The position numbers and the translations under genes are program-made. Shown piece after piece: positions 16,831 to 25,705 of a DNA stretch of 64,000 nt (its first letter is position 1; the number at the start of each line of letters is the position of its first letter). Under the pieces are notes generated by a model. That model was not told where the DNA came from and did not search any database. It saw only the letters and a list, made by a program, of their open reading frames with translations. Source of the DNA: JAFGJQ01 sp964586145 (GTDB lineage: Bacteria; Planctomycetota; Phycisphaerae; UBA1845); the NCBI GenBank assembly GCA_964586145.1, contig CAZPHH010000008.1, forward strand, positions 15,909-79,908, read 5' to 3'.

Positions 16831-17601
16831 TCAGCGAGCAGCCGGCCGACTGCCCACGCGGCGGTTGATCAGGGCAGCGATATACCCGCCGGCAAACCCG
16901 TTGTCGATGTTCACCACCGACACCCCGGAGGCGCAACTGTTCAGCATTCCCAGCAGGGCCGCCAGACCGTGGAAACTGGCCCCGTATCCGACGCTGGTGG
17001 GCACCGCAATCACCGGGCAATCCACCAGCCCGCCCACGACACTCGGCAACGCGCCTTCCATGCCGGCCACCACCACCGCCACGTTGGCCGACTGCAGATC
17101 TTCGGCATGAGCGAGCAGCCTGTGGAGGCCGGCAACCCCCACGTCAATGATCATCTGTGTGCGCTGATCCATGATCTCGGCCGTAACCCGGGCTTCCTCT
17201 GCCACGGGCAGGTCGCTGGTGCCCGCCGCGATGATGGCCACAGTGCCCGCCGACCAGCGGGGCTCCTGCTGGCGAACGGTGATAACCCGGGCGGTTTCGT
17301 GATACTGGGCGGCCGGAAACCGCGCCGCGACCGCTTCGTACATCTCCAGGGTTGCCCGTGTTCCCAGGAGGTTGCCGCCAGATTCCAGCCGCTTGGAGGC
17401 GATGGCCCTGACCTGCTCGATGGTCTTCCCTTCGCAGTAGATCACCTCGGGGAAGCCGCAGCGAATCGCCCGGTGATGGTCCACCTTCGCGAACCCCAGA
17501 TCCTCAAACGGCAGGGTCCGCAGGCGTGTGACCACGTCGTCCAGGCCCACCTCGCCGCGTCCGAACGATCCGAGCAGGTCTCGTAGCGTGTTTTCGTTCA
17601 T
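16831..17601 (-). CDS. larB: LarB, nickel-pincer cofactor biosynthesis protein
   Basis: 256 residues. LarB carboxylates and hydrolyses nicotinic acid adenine dinucleotide at the first step of nickel-pincer nucleotide synthesis. The N-terminal part (FAKVDHHRAIRCGFPEVIYC) and the C-terminal PurE-like domain (VAIIAAGTSDLPVAEEA, VVVAGMEGALPSVVGGLV, CPVIAVPTSVGYGASF, NIDNGFAGGYIA) match the family. ATG at 17601 or GTG at 17607 could start; neither has a clear ribosome site. It lies between tsaD (57-base gap) and nnrD (24-base gap). larC, larE and larA are not in the window. Confidence 0.93.
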   Translation of the reverse strand: MNENTLRDLLGSFGRGEVGLDDVVTRLRTLPFEDLGFAKVDHHRAIRCGFPEVIYCEGKTIEQVRAIASKRLESGGNLLGTRATLEMYEAVAARFPAAQYHETARVITVRQQEPRWSAGTVAIIAAGTSDLPVAEEARVTAEIMDQRTQMIIDVGVAGLHRLLAHAEDLQSANVAVVVAGMEGALPSVVGGLVDCPVIAVPTSVGYGASFHGLAALLGMLNSCASGVSVVNIDNGFAGGYIAALINRRVGSRPAAR

Positions 17602-17658
17602 TGGCACTGAACAAGTGTATGCGTGGACCGAATACCGGGCAAGATGCGGGGCACTTGG

Positions 17659-18672
17659 TCAGTTCGCCTGCGCATCGGCCGCCAGGTCCGCCCGCTCCCC
17701 GCGCACGTACTGGTGGTATCCCAGTGCCGCGATCATCGCGCCGTTGTCCCCGCAATACGCCATCGGGGCCGCGTGGAAGGCAACGCGGCGCTCTGCGCAG
17801 GCGTCGGCCAGCGACTGGCGCAGCGCCTTGTTGGCGGCTACGCCTCCGCCCAGCACCACCGCATTCGTGCCTCGCTGATCCACCGCGCGCATCGTCTTGC
17901 GAACCAGCACGTCCACCACCGCCGCCTGGAAACTGGCCGCGATGTCCGCGACGTCCTGCTCGGTCAAACGTTCGAGCCCGCCTTCCGTCCGGCCGGGTCC
18001 GTGAACATGGTACAGAACGGCAGTCTTGACGCCGGAGAACGAGAAGTCCAGCGAGTCGGGCCCCAGCAGGGTGCGCGGGAACGCGATGGCCTTGGGGTTG
18101 CCGTTGCGGGCCGCCCGCTCGATCGCCGGCCCCCCGGGGTAGCCCAGCCCCAGAATGGTGGCCACCTTGTCAAACGCCTCGCCGGCGGCGTCGTCCGTCG
18201 TGACTCCCAGGCGCTCGATGGCGTCAAACCCGCGGATTTCATACAGCGACGAATGCCCGCCGGAGACGATCAGACCCACCGCCGGCCAGGGCGGCGGCTC
18301 CAGCCCGATGGCCGGGCTGCACGCGTGCGCCAGCACGTGGTCCACGTACACCAGCGGCCTGCCCCAGACCCAGCTCAGCGTTTTGGCCGTCGTCAGGCCG
18401 ATGAGCAGCGATCCGACGAGCCCCGGCCGCCGGGTGACTGCGATGACGTCGATGTCGTCCGGCCCGGCCGCGGCGGTTTCCATGGCCTCGCGGATGACGC
18501 GGTCGAGGCATTCGATGTGTGCCCGGGACGCGATCTCCGGCACCACGCCGCCGAACTTGCCGTGCAGGTCCACCTGGGACGCGACGACGTTGCTGCGCAC
18601 GTCGCGCCCGTCCACGACCACGGCCGCGGCGGTCTCATCGCAGGACGTCTCAATGCCCAAAACGGTCGTCAT
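17659..18672 (-). CDS. tsaD: tRNA N6-adenosine threonylcarbamoyltransferase
   Basis: 337 residues, normal length. It makes t6A37 on ANN-decoding tRNAs with TsaB/E partners. Signs are the start MTTVLGIETSCDETAAAVV, the metal-binding HVLAH motif at about 112-116 within YVDHVLAHACSPA, SGGHSSLYEI, DDAAGEAFDKVA, YPGGPAIE, FSFSGVKTA and GGGVAANKALR, with a final GDNGAMIAALG. The ATG at 18672 fits the conserved N-terminus; the longer in-frame extension runs into intergenic repeats. It heads the tsaD-larB-nnrD operon. Confidence 0.96.
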   Translation of the reverse strand: MTTVLGIETSCDETAAAVVVDGRDVRSNVVASQVDLHGKFGGVVPEIASRAHIECLDRVIREAMETAAAGPDDIDVIAVTRRPGLVGSLLIGLTTAKTLSWVWGRPLVYVDHVLAHACSPAIGLEPPPWPAVGLIVSGGHSSLYEIRGFDAIERLGVTTDDAAGEAFDKVATILGLGYPGGPAIERAARNGNPKAIAFPRTLLGPDSLDFSFSGVKTAVLYHVHGPGRTEGGLERLTEQDVADIAASFQAAVVDVLVRKTMRAVDQRGTNAVVLGGGVAANKALRQSLADACAERRVAFHAAPMAYCGDNGAMIAALGYHQYVRGERADLAADAQAN

Positions 18673-18775
18673 GCTCCGCCACCGACACGCCCACCCCCGT
18701 CGTCGCCTCCACCGGCGACTCTGGCCTGGTGGAGCATAGCGAATCGCCCGCGCATCCGCCACACGCCCTTCCATG

Positions 18776-18830
18776 GGACCGGCTGGTCTCCGCAGGCGAC
18801 TCGCCGTGGCGAGAAGGCCAGTCCCACAAC
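18776..18830. repeat. Degenerate copy of the GGGACCGG repeat family
   Basis: GGGACCGGCTGG and, further right, CCAGTCCCAC match the unit of the array at 1381-1660 in opposite orientations. The copy is imperfect and isolated. Confidence 0.5.
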
Positions 18831-18930
18831 GAGAAGGCCGGGCTATCCGCGCGCCGGCCCGCGGCCGAAACCTGCTTCCCGTTCTTGCGTTTTCCGCAAA
18901 CATCACCGCCGGCGCAGGCCGGCGACCTTC

Positions 18931-18981
18931 CCTTCGTGCCTACGTGCCTTCGTGCCTTCGTGCCTTCGTGCCTACGTGCCT
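18931..18981. repeat. 8-base tandem repeat (CCTTCGTG / CCTACGTG)
   Basis: Six units of 8 bases (CCTTCGTG, CCTACGTG, CCTTCGTG three times, CCTACGTG) plus a partial seventh. Read on the minus strand they encode false peptides of the RRHEGTKAR kind that fill many planctomycete genomes. Unit exchange of one base (T/A) is regular. It is non-coding. Confidence 0.9.
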
Positions 18982-19174
18982 CTTTCTCCGCTTTCCCCTC
19001 GCCGCTGCCCGTTTCGCCCGGCCGTTCACTTTCCGGCCTCGCCTCGGTATAGTGTGGAGCTCGTTTGATGTGGAAATCGTGCTGGACGCGGACGTTGCGC
19101 GGGCCGGTGGGGGGCGGGGCGGACCTGGCCCGCCCACAGCCCGGCCGACCGGCGACCGGCACCGAGGAATCGTC

Positions 19175-22100
19175 ATGGCGTTTGAGAGTGTCAGCCCGAA
19201 GGTCGACTTCCCGGCCCTGGAACGGTCTGTGCTGAAATTCTGGGACGAGTCCCAGGCGTTCGAGAAGTTGCGGGCGAAGAACCGCGGCCGGAAGAAGTGG
19301 TCGTTCCTCGACGGGCCCATTACGGCCAACAACCCCATGGGCGTCCACCATGCCTGGGGCCGGACGTACAAGGACGCGTTCCAGCGGTACTTCGCCGCCA
19401 CCGGGCACGAGCAGCGGTACCAGAACGGGTTCGACTGCCAGGGGCTCTGGGTGGAGGTGGAGGTCGAGCGCGACCAGGGGTTCCAGACGAAAAAGGACAT
19501 CGAGACGTTCGGCCTGGACCGCTTCACCGACGCCTGCAAGGAGCGCGTCCGCAAGTACTCCGCGATCCAGACGCAGCAGTCCATCCGTCTGGGCTATTGG
19601 ATGGACTGGTCCGACTCGTACTACACGATGACGGACGAGAACAACTACACGATCTGGTCGTTCCTCAAGAAGTGCCACGAGCTGGGCTACCTGTACAAAG
19701 GCACGGACGTCATGCCGTGGTCCGGCAAGGCCGGCTGCGCGTATTCGCACATGGAGATCGCCGAGGGACGCCGCCTGGTCACGCACACATCGGTCTTCGT
19801 CCGGTTCCCGATTCGCGGCCGGGACAAGGAATACCTGCTGATCTGGACCACCACGCCGTGGACGCTCACGTCGAACACGGGAGCGGCCGTCAGCTCCGAG
19901 CTGGAGTACGTCCGGCTGCGGGCGAAGAAGGACGGCGCGGTCTACTACTTCGCGAAGGACAACCTGAACTACCAGCGCCTGGAATCGCAGTACAAGGACG
20001 GCTTCGGAAGCCAACCGTGGCCGAAGGACGTCCCCAAGCTCAAGACGATCCACCAGATCTTCCAGGAGCACGGGGGGTACACGATCGAGGGCACCCTGCC
20101 CGGCAGCGAGATGATCGGCTGGTCGTACGACGGCCCGTTTGACGAACTGCCGGCGCAGCAGCACAAGGGCGGGTATGCCCAGCCGCTCGACCTGATCCCC
20201 GCCGACCAGCGCGACTGGCCGAGCGGCCGGGACGGGCACGTGGTTTTCGACCCCGGCCGGGATTCCAAGGGCGAGCCGTACGTGGTGGCGGGCGAGGGCA
20301 CGGGCATCGTGCATTCCGCACCGGGCTGCGGCGACGTGGACCACGCCTGGGGTTTGTACTTCCGGCTTGCGGCCATCGCCCCGCTGGATGAGGAGGGGCG
20401 GTTTGTCGAGGGTTTCGGCCCGTTCACCGGCATGAGGGCCGCCGACGCAGAAACGGCGCAGGCGGTCGTCGCGGATTTGAAGGCCAAGGGCCTGCTGGTG
20501 GCGGCCGAGGCATATCCGCACGTCTACCCGCACTGCTGGCGCACGGGCGACCCGCTCGTCTTCCGGCTGGTGGATGAGTGGTACATCTCGATGGCCTGGC
20601 GCGATGAGATCAAGGAAATTGCCAAACAGGTCACCTGGCTGCCGCCGGCCATGCGCGGCCTCGAGCGTGAGCTCGACTGGCTGAGCACCATGCGGGACTG
20701 GATGATCTCGAAGAAGCGCTATTGGGGCCTGGCCCTGCCCATCTGGGAATGCCCCGCGTGCGGCCACTTCGACGTCATCGGCGGGCGCGACGAGTTGAAG
20801 GAGCGGGCGGTCGAGGGGTGGGACAGGTTCGACGGTCACAGCCCCCACCGGCCGTACGTGGACTGGATCAAGATCCGCTGCTCGAAGTGTGGGGAACTGG
20901 CTTCGCGCGTGCCGGACGTGGGCAACCCGTGGCTGGATGCGGGGATCGTTGCCTATTCCACCACGCGCTACAACACGGACCGCGAGTACTGGTCGCAGTG
21001 GATTCCCGCCGACCTGATCACGGAGTGCTTCCCCGGCCAGTTCCGCAACTGGTTCTATTCCATCCTTGCCATGAGCACCATGATGGAACTGGGCAAGCCG
21101 GAAAAACGCCCGCCCTTCAAGACACTGCTCGGCCATGCCCTGGTGCTCGACGAGAACCGGCAGGTGATGCACAAGTCCGACGGAACCGCCATCTGGTTCG
21201 AGGAGGCAGCGGAGCAGCTTGGCGTGGACACCATGCGCTGGATGTACTGCTCGCAGCCGCCGACCGTGGACCTGCCGTTCGGCCTGCGCCACCCGGGTGA
21301 GCACGTGACCGTCCCGCTTGAGGATGGGGCGGAGATGACGCACACCGTGGGCGGTGAGCGCCTGTGCCGGGTGACCTCCACTCCGGCTGACGAAGTGCGC
21401 CGTCGCGTGCTTCTGACGCTGTGGAACTCGTACGCCTTCTTCTGCAACTACGCGAGGCTCGACGGGTTCGACCCGAACACGCCGTCCGTGCCGCTGGACC
21501 GGCGCCAGGACATTGACCGCTGGATTCTGTCGGACCTCCAGCGGGTGATCCGTACGGCCCGGGAGAACTTCGAGCAGTACAGCCTGCCGCCCACCTGCCA
21601 GCGGATCGAACGGTTTTTGGACGACCTGAGCACGTGGTACATCCGCCGCAACCGCCGGCGGTTCTGGCGGGGGGTGGCCGAGGGAGACACGGACAAGCTG
21701 GCTGCGTACCAGACGCTCTACGAGGTGCTGGTGACGCTGTGCAAAGTGATGGCGCCCATCGTGCCGTTCATCACGGAGCACATCTACCGCCACCTCGTCG
21801 GCGGGCAGGTGGCCGGGCAGCCGGAGAGCGTGCATCTGTGCGATTACCCGGAGGCGGACGCCGCCCGGATTGACGACGAGCTGTCCGACCGCATGGACGC
21901 CGTGCTGCGGATTGTGTCGCTGGCCCGGTCGGCCCGCACGGCCTCCAAGCTGAAGGTCCGGCAGCCGCTGGCCGAGCTGGTGGTGGCCACGCCGGTCGAG
22001 CGGGAGCGATTGGCCGTCGGGCAGTTCCAGGAGCACATCGCGGAGGAGCTGAACGTCAAGAAGGTCAGCGTGCGGGAGGATTCCGCCGGTCTTTGCCAGG

Positions 22101-22630
22101 TCCGATTGGACGTGGACAAGCGGGCGATCGGGGCCAAGTACGGGTCGCTGGTGCCGCATATTCTGAAGGGGCTGGTCGGGGTCGATGCCGCGGAGGCGGC
22201 GGCCCGCGTGGCGGCCGGCGAGACGGTTTCGGTGGATGCCGGCTCGGAGAGCGTGGCGTTGGAGCCTTCGGAGCTGGTCGTGCAGAAGGACTTCGGCAAG
22301 GACTGGGTGGGTGTCGAGGACCAGCAGACGACGGTGCTTCTGGACAAGCGGATCACCACCGAGTTGCGGCAGGAGGGGATCGCCCGCGACGTGGTCCGCA
22401 ACGTGCAGAACCTGCGCAAGGACGCGAACCTCAACATCGAGGACCGCATTGTGCTTTCGTTGCGCTCGGATGCGAAGGAGATGTCGGCGGCCATTGCCGC
22501 CTTCCGCGACTACATCGCCCGCGAGACGCTGGCTGTGGAGGTCGTCGCGGATGGGCTTCCCGACGCCACCGGCCAGGCCGACGTTCGGATGGACGCCGCG
22601 AACCTCGCCATCGCCCTTCGCAGGGCCTGA
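19175..22630 (+). CDS. ileS: Isoleucyl-tRNA synthetase, divergent form
   Basis: 1151 residues. A class I synthetase that charges tRNA-Ile. Overall order fits IleS: catalytic Rossmann domain, CP1 editing insert (about 190-430, with LIWTTTPWTLTSNTG), a Cys-rich insert (CPACG and CSKCG at about 528-575), anticodon-binding helices, and the C-terminal IleS-specific segment ARDVVRNVQNLRKDANLNIEDRI. Both class I signatures are altered: the HIGH position reads GVHH (56-59, in NPMGVHHAWGRTYKD) and the KMSKS position reads VMHKS (664-668), which keeps the second Lys. This matches a divergent subfamily seen in some phyla (from memory). ATG at 19175 has GAGGA upstream. A paralogue elsewhere cannot be excluded. 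Confidence 0.88.
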   Translation: MAFESVSPKVDFPALERSVLKFWDESQAFEKLRAKNRGRKKWSFLDGPITANNPMGVHHAWGRTYKDAFQRYFAATGHEQRYQNGFDCQGLWVEVEVERDQGFQTKKDIETFGLDRFTDACKERVRKYSAIQTQQSIRLGYWMDWSDSYYTMTDENNYTIWSFLKKCHELGYLYKGTDVMPWSGKAGCAYSHMEIAEGRRLVTHTSVFVRFPIRGRDKEYLLIWTTTPWTLTSNTGAAVSSELEYVRLRAKKDGAVYYFAKDNLNYQRLESQYKDGFGSQPWPKDVPKLKTIHQIFQEHGGYTIEGTLPGSEMIGWSYDGPFDELPAQQHKGGYAQPLDLIPADQRDWPSGRDGHVVFDPGRDSKGEPYVVAGEGTGIVHSAPGCGDVDHAWGLYFRLAAIAPLDEEGRFVEGFGPFTGMRAADAETAQAVVADLKAKGLLVAAEAYPHVYPHCWRTGDPLVFRLVDEWYISMAWRDEIKEIAKQVTWLPPAMRGLERELDWLSTMRDWMISKKRYWGLALPIWECPACGHFDVIGGRDELKERAVEGWDRFDGHSPHRPYVDWIKIRCSKCGELASRVPDVGNPWLDAGIVAYSTTRYNTDREYWSQWIPADLITECFPGQFRNWFYSILAMSTMMELGKPEKRPPFKTLLGHALVLDENRQVMHKSDGTAIWFEEAAEQLGVDTMRWMYCSQPPTVDLPFGLRHPGEHVTVPLEDGAEMTHTVGGERLCRVTSTPADEVRRRVLLTLWNSYAFFCNYARLDGFDPNTPSVPLDRRQDIDRWILSDLQRVIRTARENFEQYSLPPTCQRIERFLDDLSTWYIRRNRRRFWRGVAEGDTDKLAAYQTLYEVLVTLCKVMAPIVPFITEHIYRHLVGGQVAGQPESVHLCDYPEADAARIDDELSDRMDAVLRIVSLARSARTASKLKVRQPLAELVVATPVERERLAVGQFQEHIAEELNVKKVSVREDSAGLCQVRLDVDKRAIGAKYGSLVPHILKGLVGVDAAEAAARVAAGETVSVDAGSESVALEPSELVVQKDFGKDWVGVEDQQTTVLLDKRITTELRQEGIARDVVRNVQNLRKDANLNIEDRIVLSLRSDAKEMSAAIAAFRDYIARETLAVEVVADGLPDATGQADVRMDAANLAIALRRA

Positions 22631-22653
22631 CGTTTGCGGTCGCCGGCGGCCTT

Positions 22654-22674
22654 GGACGCGGCGACTTCGCGTCC
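22654..22674. terminator. GC hairpin between convergent genes
   Basis: GGACGCG and CGCGTCC form a perfect 7-bp stem around a 7-base loop. It is 24 bases after the ileS stop and 54 bases past the stop of the opposing gene, so it could end transcription both ways. No T tract. Confidence 0.4.
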
Positions 22675-22727
22675 GCGCAAGAGCAGGCAGCGCGTCGGGA
22701 AACCGATGGAACGGGGTGCCAGGGTGC

Positions 22728-23972
22728 CTACATCAGCGCGCTGAACGCCGCGAAGTCGGCCAGGTCCACGTCATCGTCGGCGTCGAAATCGAAATCGTGC
22801 AGGCAGTCCGCGGCGGATCGGCCGGGAAGGACCGGCGCCGGCGTTTCGTTCGGACCGGCCATGCAGTCGGCGAAGAACGGGTAGTCGTCCAGGTCCACTT
22901 CGCCGTCGTGATTGCCGTCGCCGGGCGGCGGGCGGAGGATGAACGCCCGCGTGTTGTCGCCTGACGCATCGGTCCGGCCAAACCCGACGATACGGTCACG
23001 GTCATTGATGCCCTGTACGGTCTCGCGGGTCCAGCCGGGCAAGTCGATGATCTTCATGTGGCCGTCGCCGTGCCCGTCGCTGTACCAGCTTAGGCGGGCC
23101 GCGCTCGTGCCGATGTTGCCCACCATCCGGCCGCGCTCGTTGATCGCCTCTCCCCATTGCGTTCCGACGGCCGTGGGGTCCACGACGTACCACGCGCCGT
23201 CAAACGTGACGGCCAGGATGGTTCCGCCAAGCTCGACCCGGCTGCGGCCCACGGTCTGTCCGGCGTTGTTGATGTCGACGGCGCTGCAGTTGTCGGGTCC
23301 GATCCGTCCGAGCACGGTGAACGTGTCACTTTCGATGTCGTAGGTCCAGGCCGCGGAATAGCCCCAGTCGTCGTCGGCCACGCCGCAGATCACGTTTCGG
23401 TTGTTCACGCCGTTGGTGGCTTGCAGTCCGAAGAGCCCGTTTGCCCGGATCGTGGCATCCAGGTTGTAGGACACGCCATCCTTGTGGTAGAAGGCGATTC
23501 GCTGCCCCGTCGTGTCCCATCCGTAGCCGACCACCACGCCGGCGTCGTTGATGCCGTACGCCCGCAGGTCCGCATCCGGGTTGGCCCCCGGGGGATACGG
23601 GAGGGGAACGACGGTCGTGTCGACCCAGATGACCGCTCGGGAGCTTCCGCCTGCGTTGCGCGAGTAGCCGCAGACCACGCCGGACGCGTTGATCCCCGTG
23701 GTGAGGCCGATGGGTGCGTTCGCGTCCGGCAGAAGCGGCAGTTCCGTCACCGTGGTGCCGTCGTACCGGAAGGGCGCGCTCGAAGTGTTGATCACGTAGT
23801 TGCCCTGGCCGCACACCACGCCGTTGCTGTTGATGTCCCGGCCCTCCGCACTGCCCGTCCAGTGCGGCAGCACAGGGATCTCATGCACCACCCAGGCGGC
23901 CTGGATCGGCATCGCCGCAGCGAGCACCGCCACAACGCCGACACCCACAACCGCACCTTGCCGTGTGTTCAT
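22728..23972 (-). CDS. Secreted HAF-repeat-like beta-propeller with C-terminal dockerin-like domain
   Basis: 414 residues. Signal peptide about 1-26 (MNTRQGAVVGVGVVAVLAAAMPIQA before AWVV). The body is a series of repeats of the form 'ING-G-VVGY/VCGY' (INSNGVVCGQG, INASGVVCGYS, INDAGVVVGYG, INNAGQTVGRS, INERGRMVGN, INDRDRIVGF), which is the pattern of HAF-type extracellular repeats. The end carries two EF-hand-like loops, GDGNHDGEVDLDDY and DFDFDADDDVDLADF, a dockerin type I pattern. ATG at 23972 has AAGGAGG with 6-nt spacing. It starts 29 bases after the stop of the upstream gene, so they form an operon. No enzyme activity is predicted. Confidence 0.85.
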   Translation of the reverse strand: MNTRQGAVVGVGVVAVLAAAMPIQAAWVVHEIPVLPHWTGSAEGRDINSNGVVCGQGNYVINTSSAPFRYDGTTVTELPLLPDANAPIGLTTGINASGVVCGYSRNAGGSSRAVIWVDTTVVPLPYPPGANPDADLRAYGINDAGVVVGYGWDTTGQRIAFYHKDGVSYNLDATIRANGLFGLQATNGVNNRNVICGVADDDWGYSAAWTYDIESDTFTVLGRIGPDNCSAVDINNAGQTVGRSRVELGGTILAVTFDGAWYVVDPTAVGTQWGEAINERGRMVGNIGTSAARLSWYSDGHGDGHMKIIDLPGWTRETVQGINDRDRIVGFGRTDASGDNTRAFILRPPPGDGNHDGEVDLDDYPFFADCMAGPNETPAPVLPGRSAADCLHDFDFDADDDVDLADFAAFSALM

Positions 23973-24001
23973 CGCAATCCTCCTTCTCGCACCCCGCGGT
24001 A

Positions 24002-25573
24002 TCAGTTCGGGCCGGTCAGGCCGGCCTCGAATGCCAGATAGTCGTTCACAGTCAAGTCGTCGTCGCCATCCGCGTCAAAAGCGGCGCAGTCGGCCCCGAC
24101 CGGAAAACCGCTTGAGAAGCACACCTGAAACGCCCGGAAGTCGAGCAGGTCGACCTCCCCGTCACATTCGTGATCGCCGGCCAGCGTCGGCACGCACGAA
24201 CCGGCAAACAGAATGTCGAAATCCGCGCCGATCGTCCCGCCGAGGTCGTAGTCAGACCGCCAGGCGGATATCCAGCGTCCCCGGTCGGTGGCCCAGATGC
24301 CCGGCGTGTAGTCCCTGGCGTAGAGGTCCACGGATGCGCTCGCATTGAGTGCCGCAGGAGCGGACCAGGTCACTGCCCCGTCGTCACTTCGCATGAACAC
24401 CAGGTCCCGATCCGGCCCCCAGGGAAAGCCCACGTGATCCACGGCGTACCAGGCAACGACCCAGCCCCCGTGCCCGTCCCTCGCCACGCGCGGACTCAGA
24501 TCGTCGGCCATGCCGTCCGTGTCGTGGTACGGGTTCAGGATGTCCGGCCCGGACCAGGTGGCCCCGGCATCCGTGCTGCGAGCGATCAGGATGTCCTCGT
24601 CGCCGCCGGTGACCCATTCGCGGGTCCAGGTCACCACCCAGGTGGTGCCGTCGGTCGCCAGATCATTGTAGGCATCCTTCAACTCATCCGTGGAGGCATC
24701 CGTGTTCACCGCCGCCGGCGGGCTCCAGGTCAGCCCCGCATCCACGCTGCGTGAATAGTGAATGTCCGTATCTGCAACTCCGTTCGTACCAATGCGGTTG
24801 TCAGACTGCCAGGTGACCACCCAGTGGCCGGCGCCATCGGTGGCAATGTCGGGCGTGACGTCATGGCCGGCATCCGTGTCCATGCTCGGGTGCAGCAGCT
24901 CCGGGGCGGACCAGGTCAGACCGTGGTCCGTGCTGCGCGAAACGTGAATGTCGCCCTCGCTGCCCTCCGCGCCCGGCGGGGAGTCCACAACCTTGTACCA
25001 TACGGCCACCCAGGTGCCGTTGGCATCGGACGCAATCGCCGGCATGCCGTCGTGGTCACGGCGAATGTCGGTTGCCCAGTCGCTGTTGAACCAGGCCGGC
25101 GCGCTCCAGTTCAGTCCGTCAATGCTGACCACGTAGAGCAGGTCGATGTCACTGTCGGCCGCCTGGTCCCACTGTCGCCAGGCGATGAGCCAGTGCCCGG
25201 TGCCATCGGTGTGAACCATGGGATCCGAATCGTGGAGGGCGTCGGATGTCGCCGCCGGATCCACGGCCGCGGGAGCCGTCCATGTCTCTCCGTCGTCCAC
25301 GCTGCGGGCGAAGAAGATGTCCATGTCGTCGCCGAACGGTCCGCCCGCGAGGTTGCGGGAATTCCACACCGCCACCCACGTGCCCGCCCCGTCCGTGGCC
25401 AGCCAGGGCGAGTAGTCGTGCCGGTTGCCGTCGGTCGCCGCGGTGGTGTTGAGTGCCTGAGGAAACGACCAGGTCATTGCCGCCGTGGCGGGGAACATTG
25501 CGGCGCTGAACACGATCGTTGCGAGGGCCGCCGTGATCCGCCGCATGCGCTTCTGCCGGCTGATTTCTCGCAT
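24002..25573 (-). CDS. Secreted BNR/sialidase-like beta-propeller with dockerin-like end
   Basis: 523 residues. Signal peptide about 1-31 (ends FPATA before AMTW). Seven or so repeats carry Asp-box-like elements, S-x-D-x-G-x-TW (SVDDGETWTAP, STDHGLTWSAP, SVDAGLTWSPP, STDAGATWSGP, SDDGAVTWSAP), each followed by 'DxATDGxGxWVVxW'. That is the six-bladed sialidase/BNR fold. I see no conserved sialidase Arg triad or FRIP motif, so it is probably a binding or structural protein. The end has GDHECDGEVDLLDF and FDADGDDDLTVNDY dockerin-like loops. ATG at 25573 has GGAG with 7-nt spacing; ATG at 25546 is an alternative. Confidence 0.85.
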   Translation of the reverse strand: MREISRQKRMRRITAALATIVFSAAMFPATAAMTWSFPQALNTTAATDGNRHDYSPWLATDGAGTWVAVWNSRNLAGGPFGDDMDIFFARSVDDGETWTAPAAVDPAATSDALHDSDPMVHTDGTGHWLIAWRQWDQAADSDIDLLYVVSIDGLNWSAPAWFNSDWATDIRRDHDGMPAIASDANGTWVAVWYKVVDSPPGAEGSEGDIHVSRSTDHGLTWSAPELLHPSMDTDAGHDVTPDIATDGAGHWVVTWQSDNRIGTNGVADTDIHYSRSVDAGLTWSPPAAVNTDASTDELKDAYNDLATDGTTWVVTWTREWVTGGDEDILIARSTDAGATWSGPDILNPYHDTDGMADDLSPRVARDGHGGWVVAWYAVDHVGFPWGPDRDLVFMRSDDGAVTWSAPAALNASASVDLYARDYTPGIWATDRGRWISAWRSDYDLGGTIGADFDILFAGSCVPTLAGDHECDGEVDLLDFRAFQVCFSSGFPVGADCAAFDADGDDDLTVNDYLAFEAGLTGPN

Positions 25574-25705
25574 GCGGAGTCTCCAGGCTGTCGGCACGAA
25601 GGCTCCCTCCGGATCATCCACAAGCAACGCTGCGTCGGCCCGGCCCGGCCGAACCGACGCAGCGTCCTCATTCCTCATCCGAACAACGCCGCTCGGCCGT
25701 TGGGC

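Larger units (their letters stand above)
18673..19174. other. Intergenic region with two kinds of short repeats
   Basis: About 500 bases between divergent tsaD and ileS. It has a degenerate copy of the GGTCCCAC/GGGACCGGC repeat (18776-18830) and an 8-base tandem repeat (18931-18981). No gene is supported. Both promoters must lie here, but none stands out. Confidence 0.6.

Noticed and set aside
18650..22159. A 1169-codon minus-strand frame opposite ileS
   Set aside because: Antisense to a certain synthetase gene and of low-complexity composition; it also runs through the 8-base repeats as RRHEGTKAR peptides.
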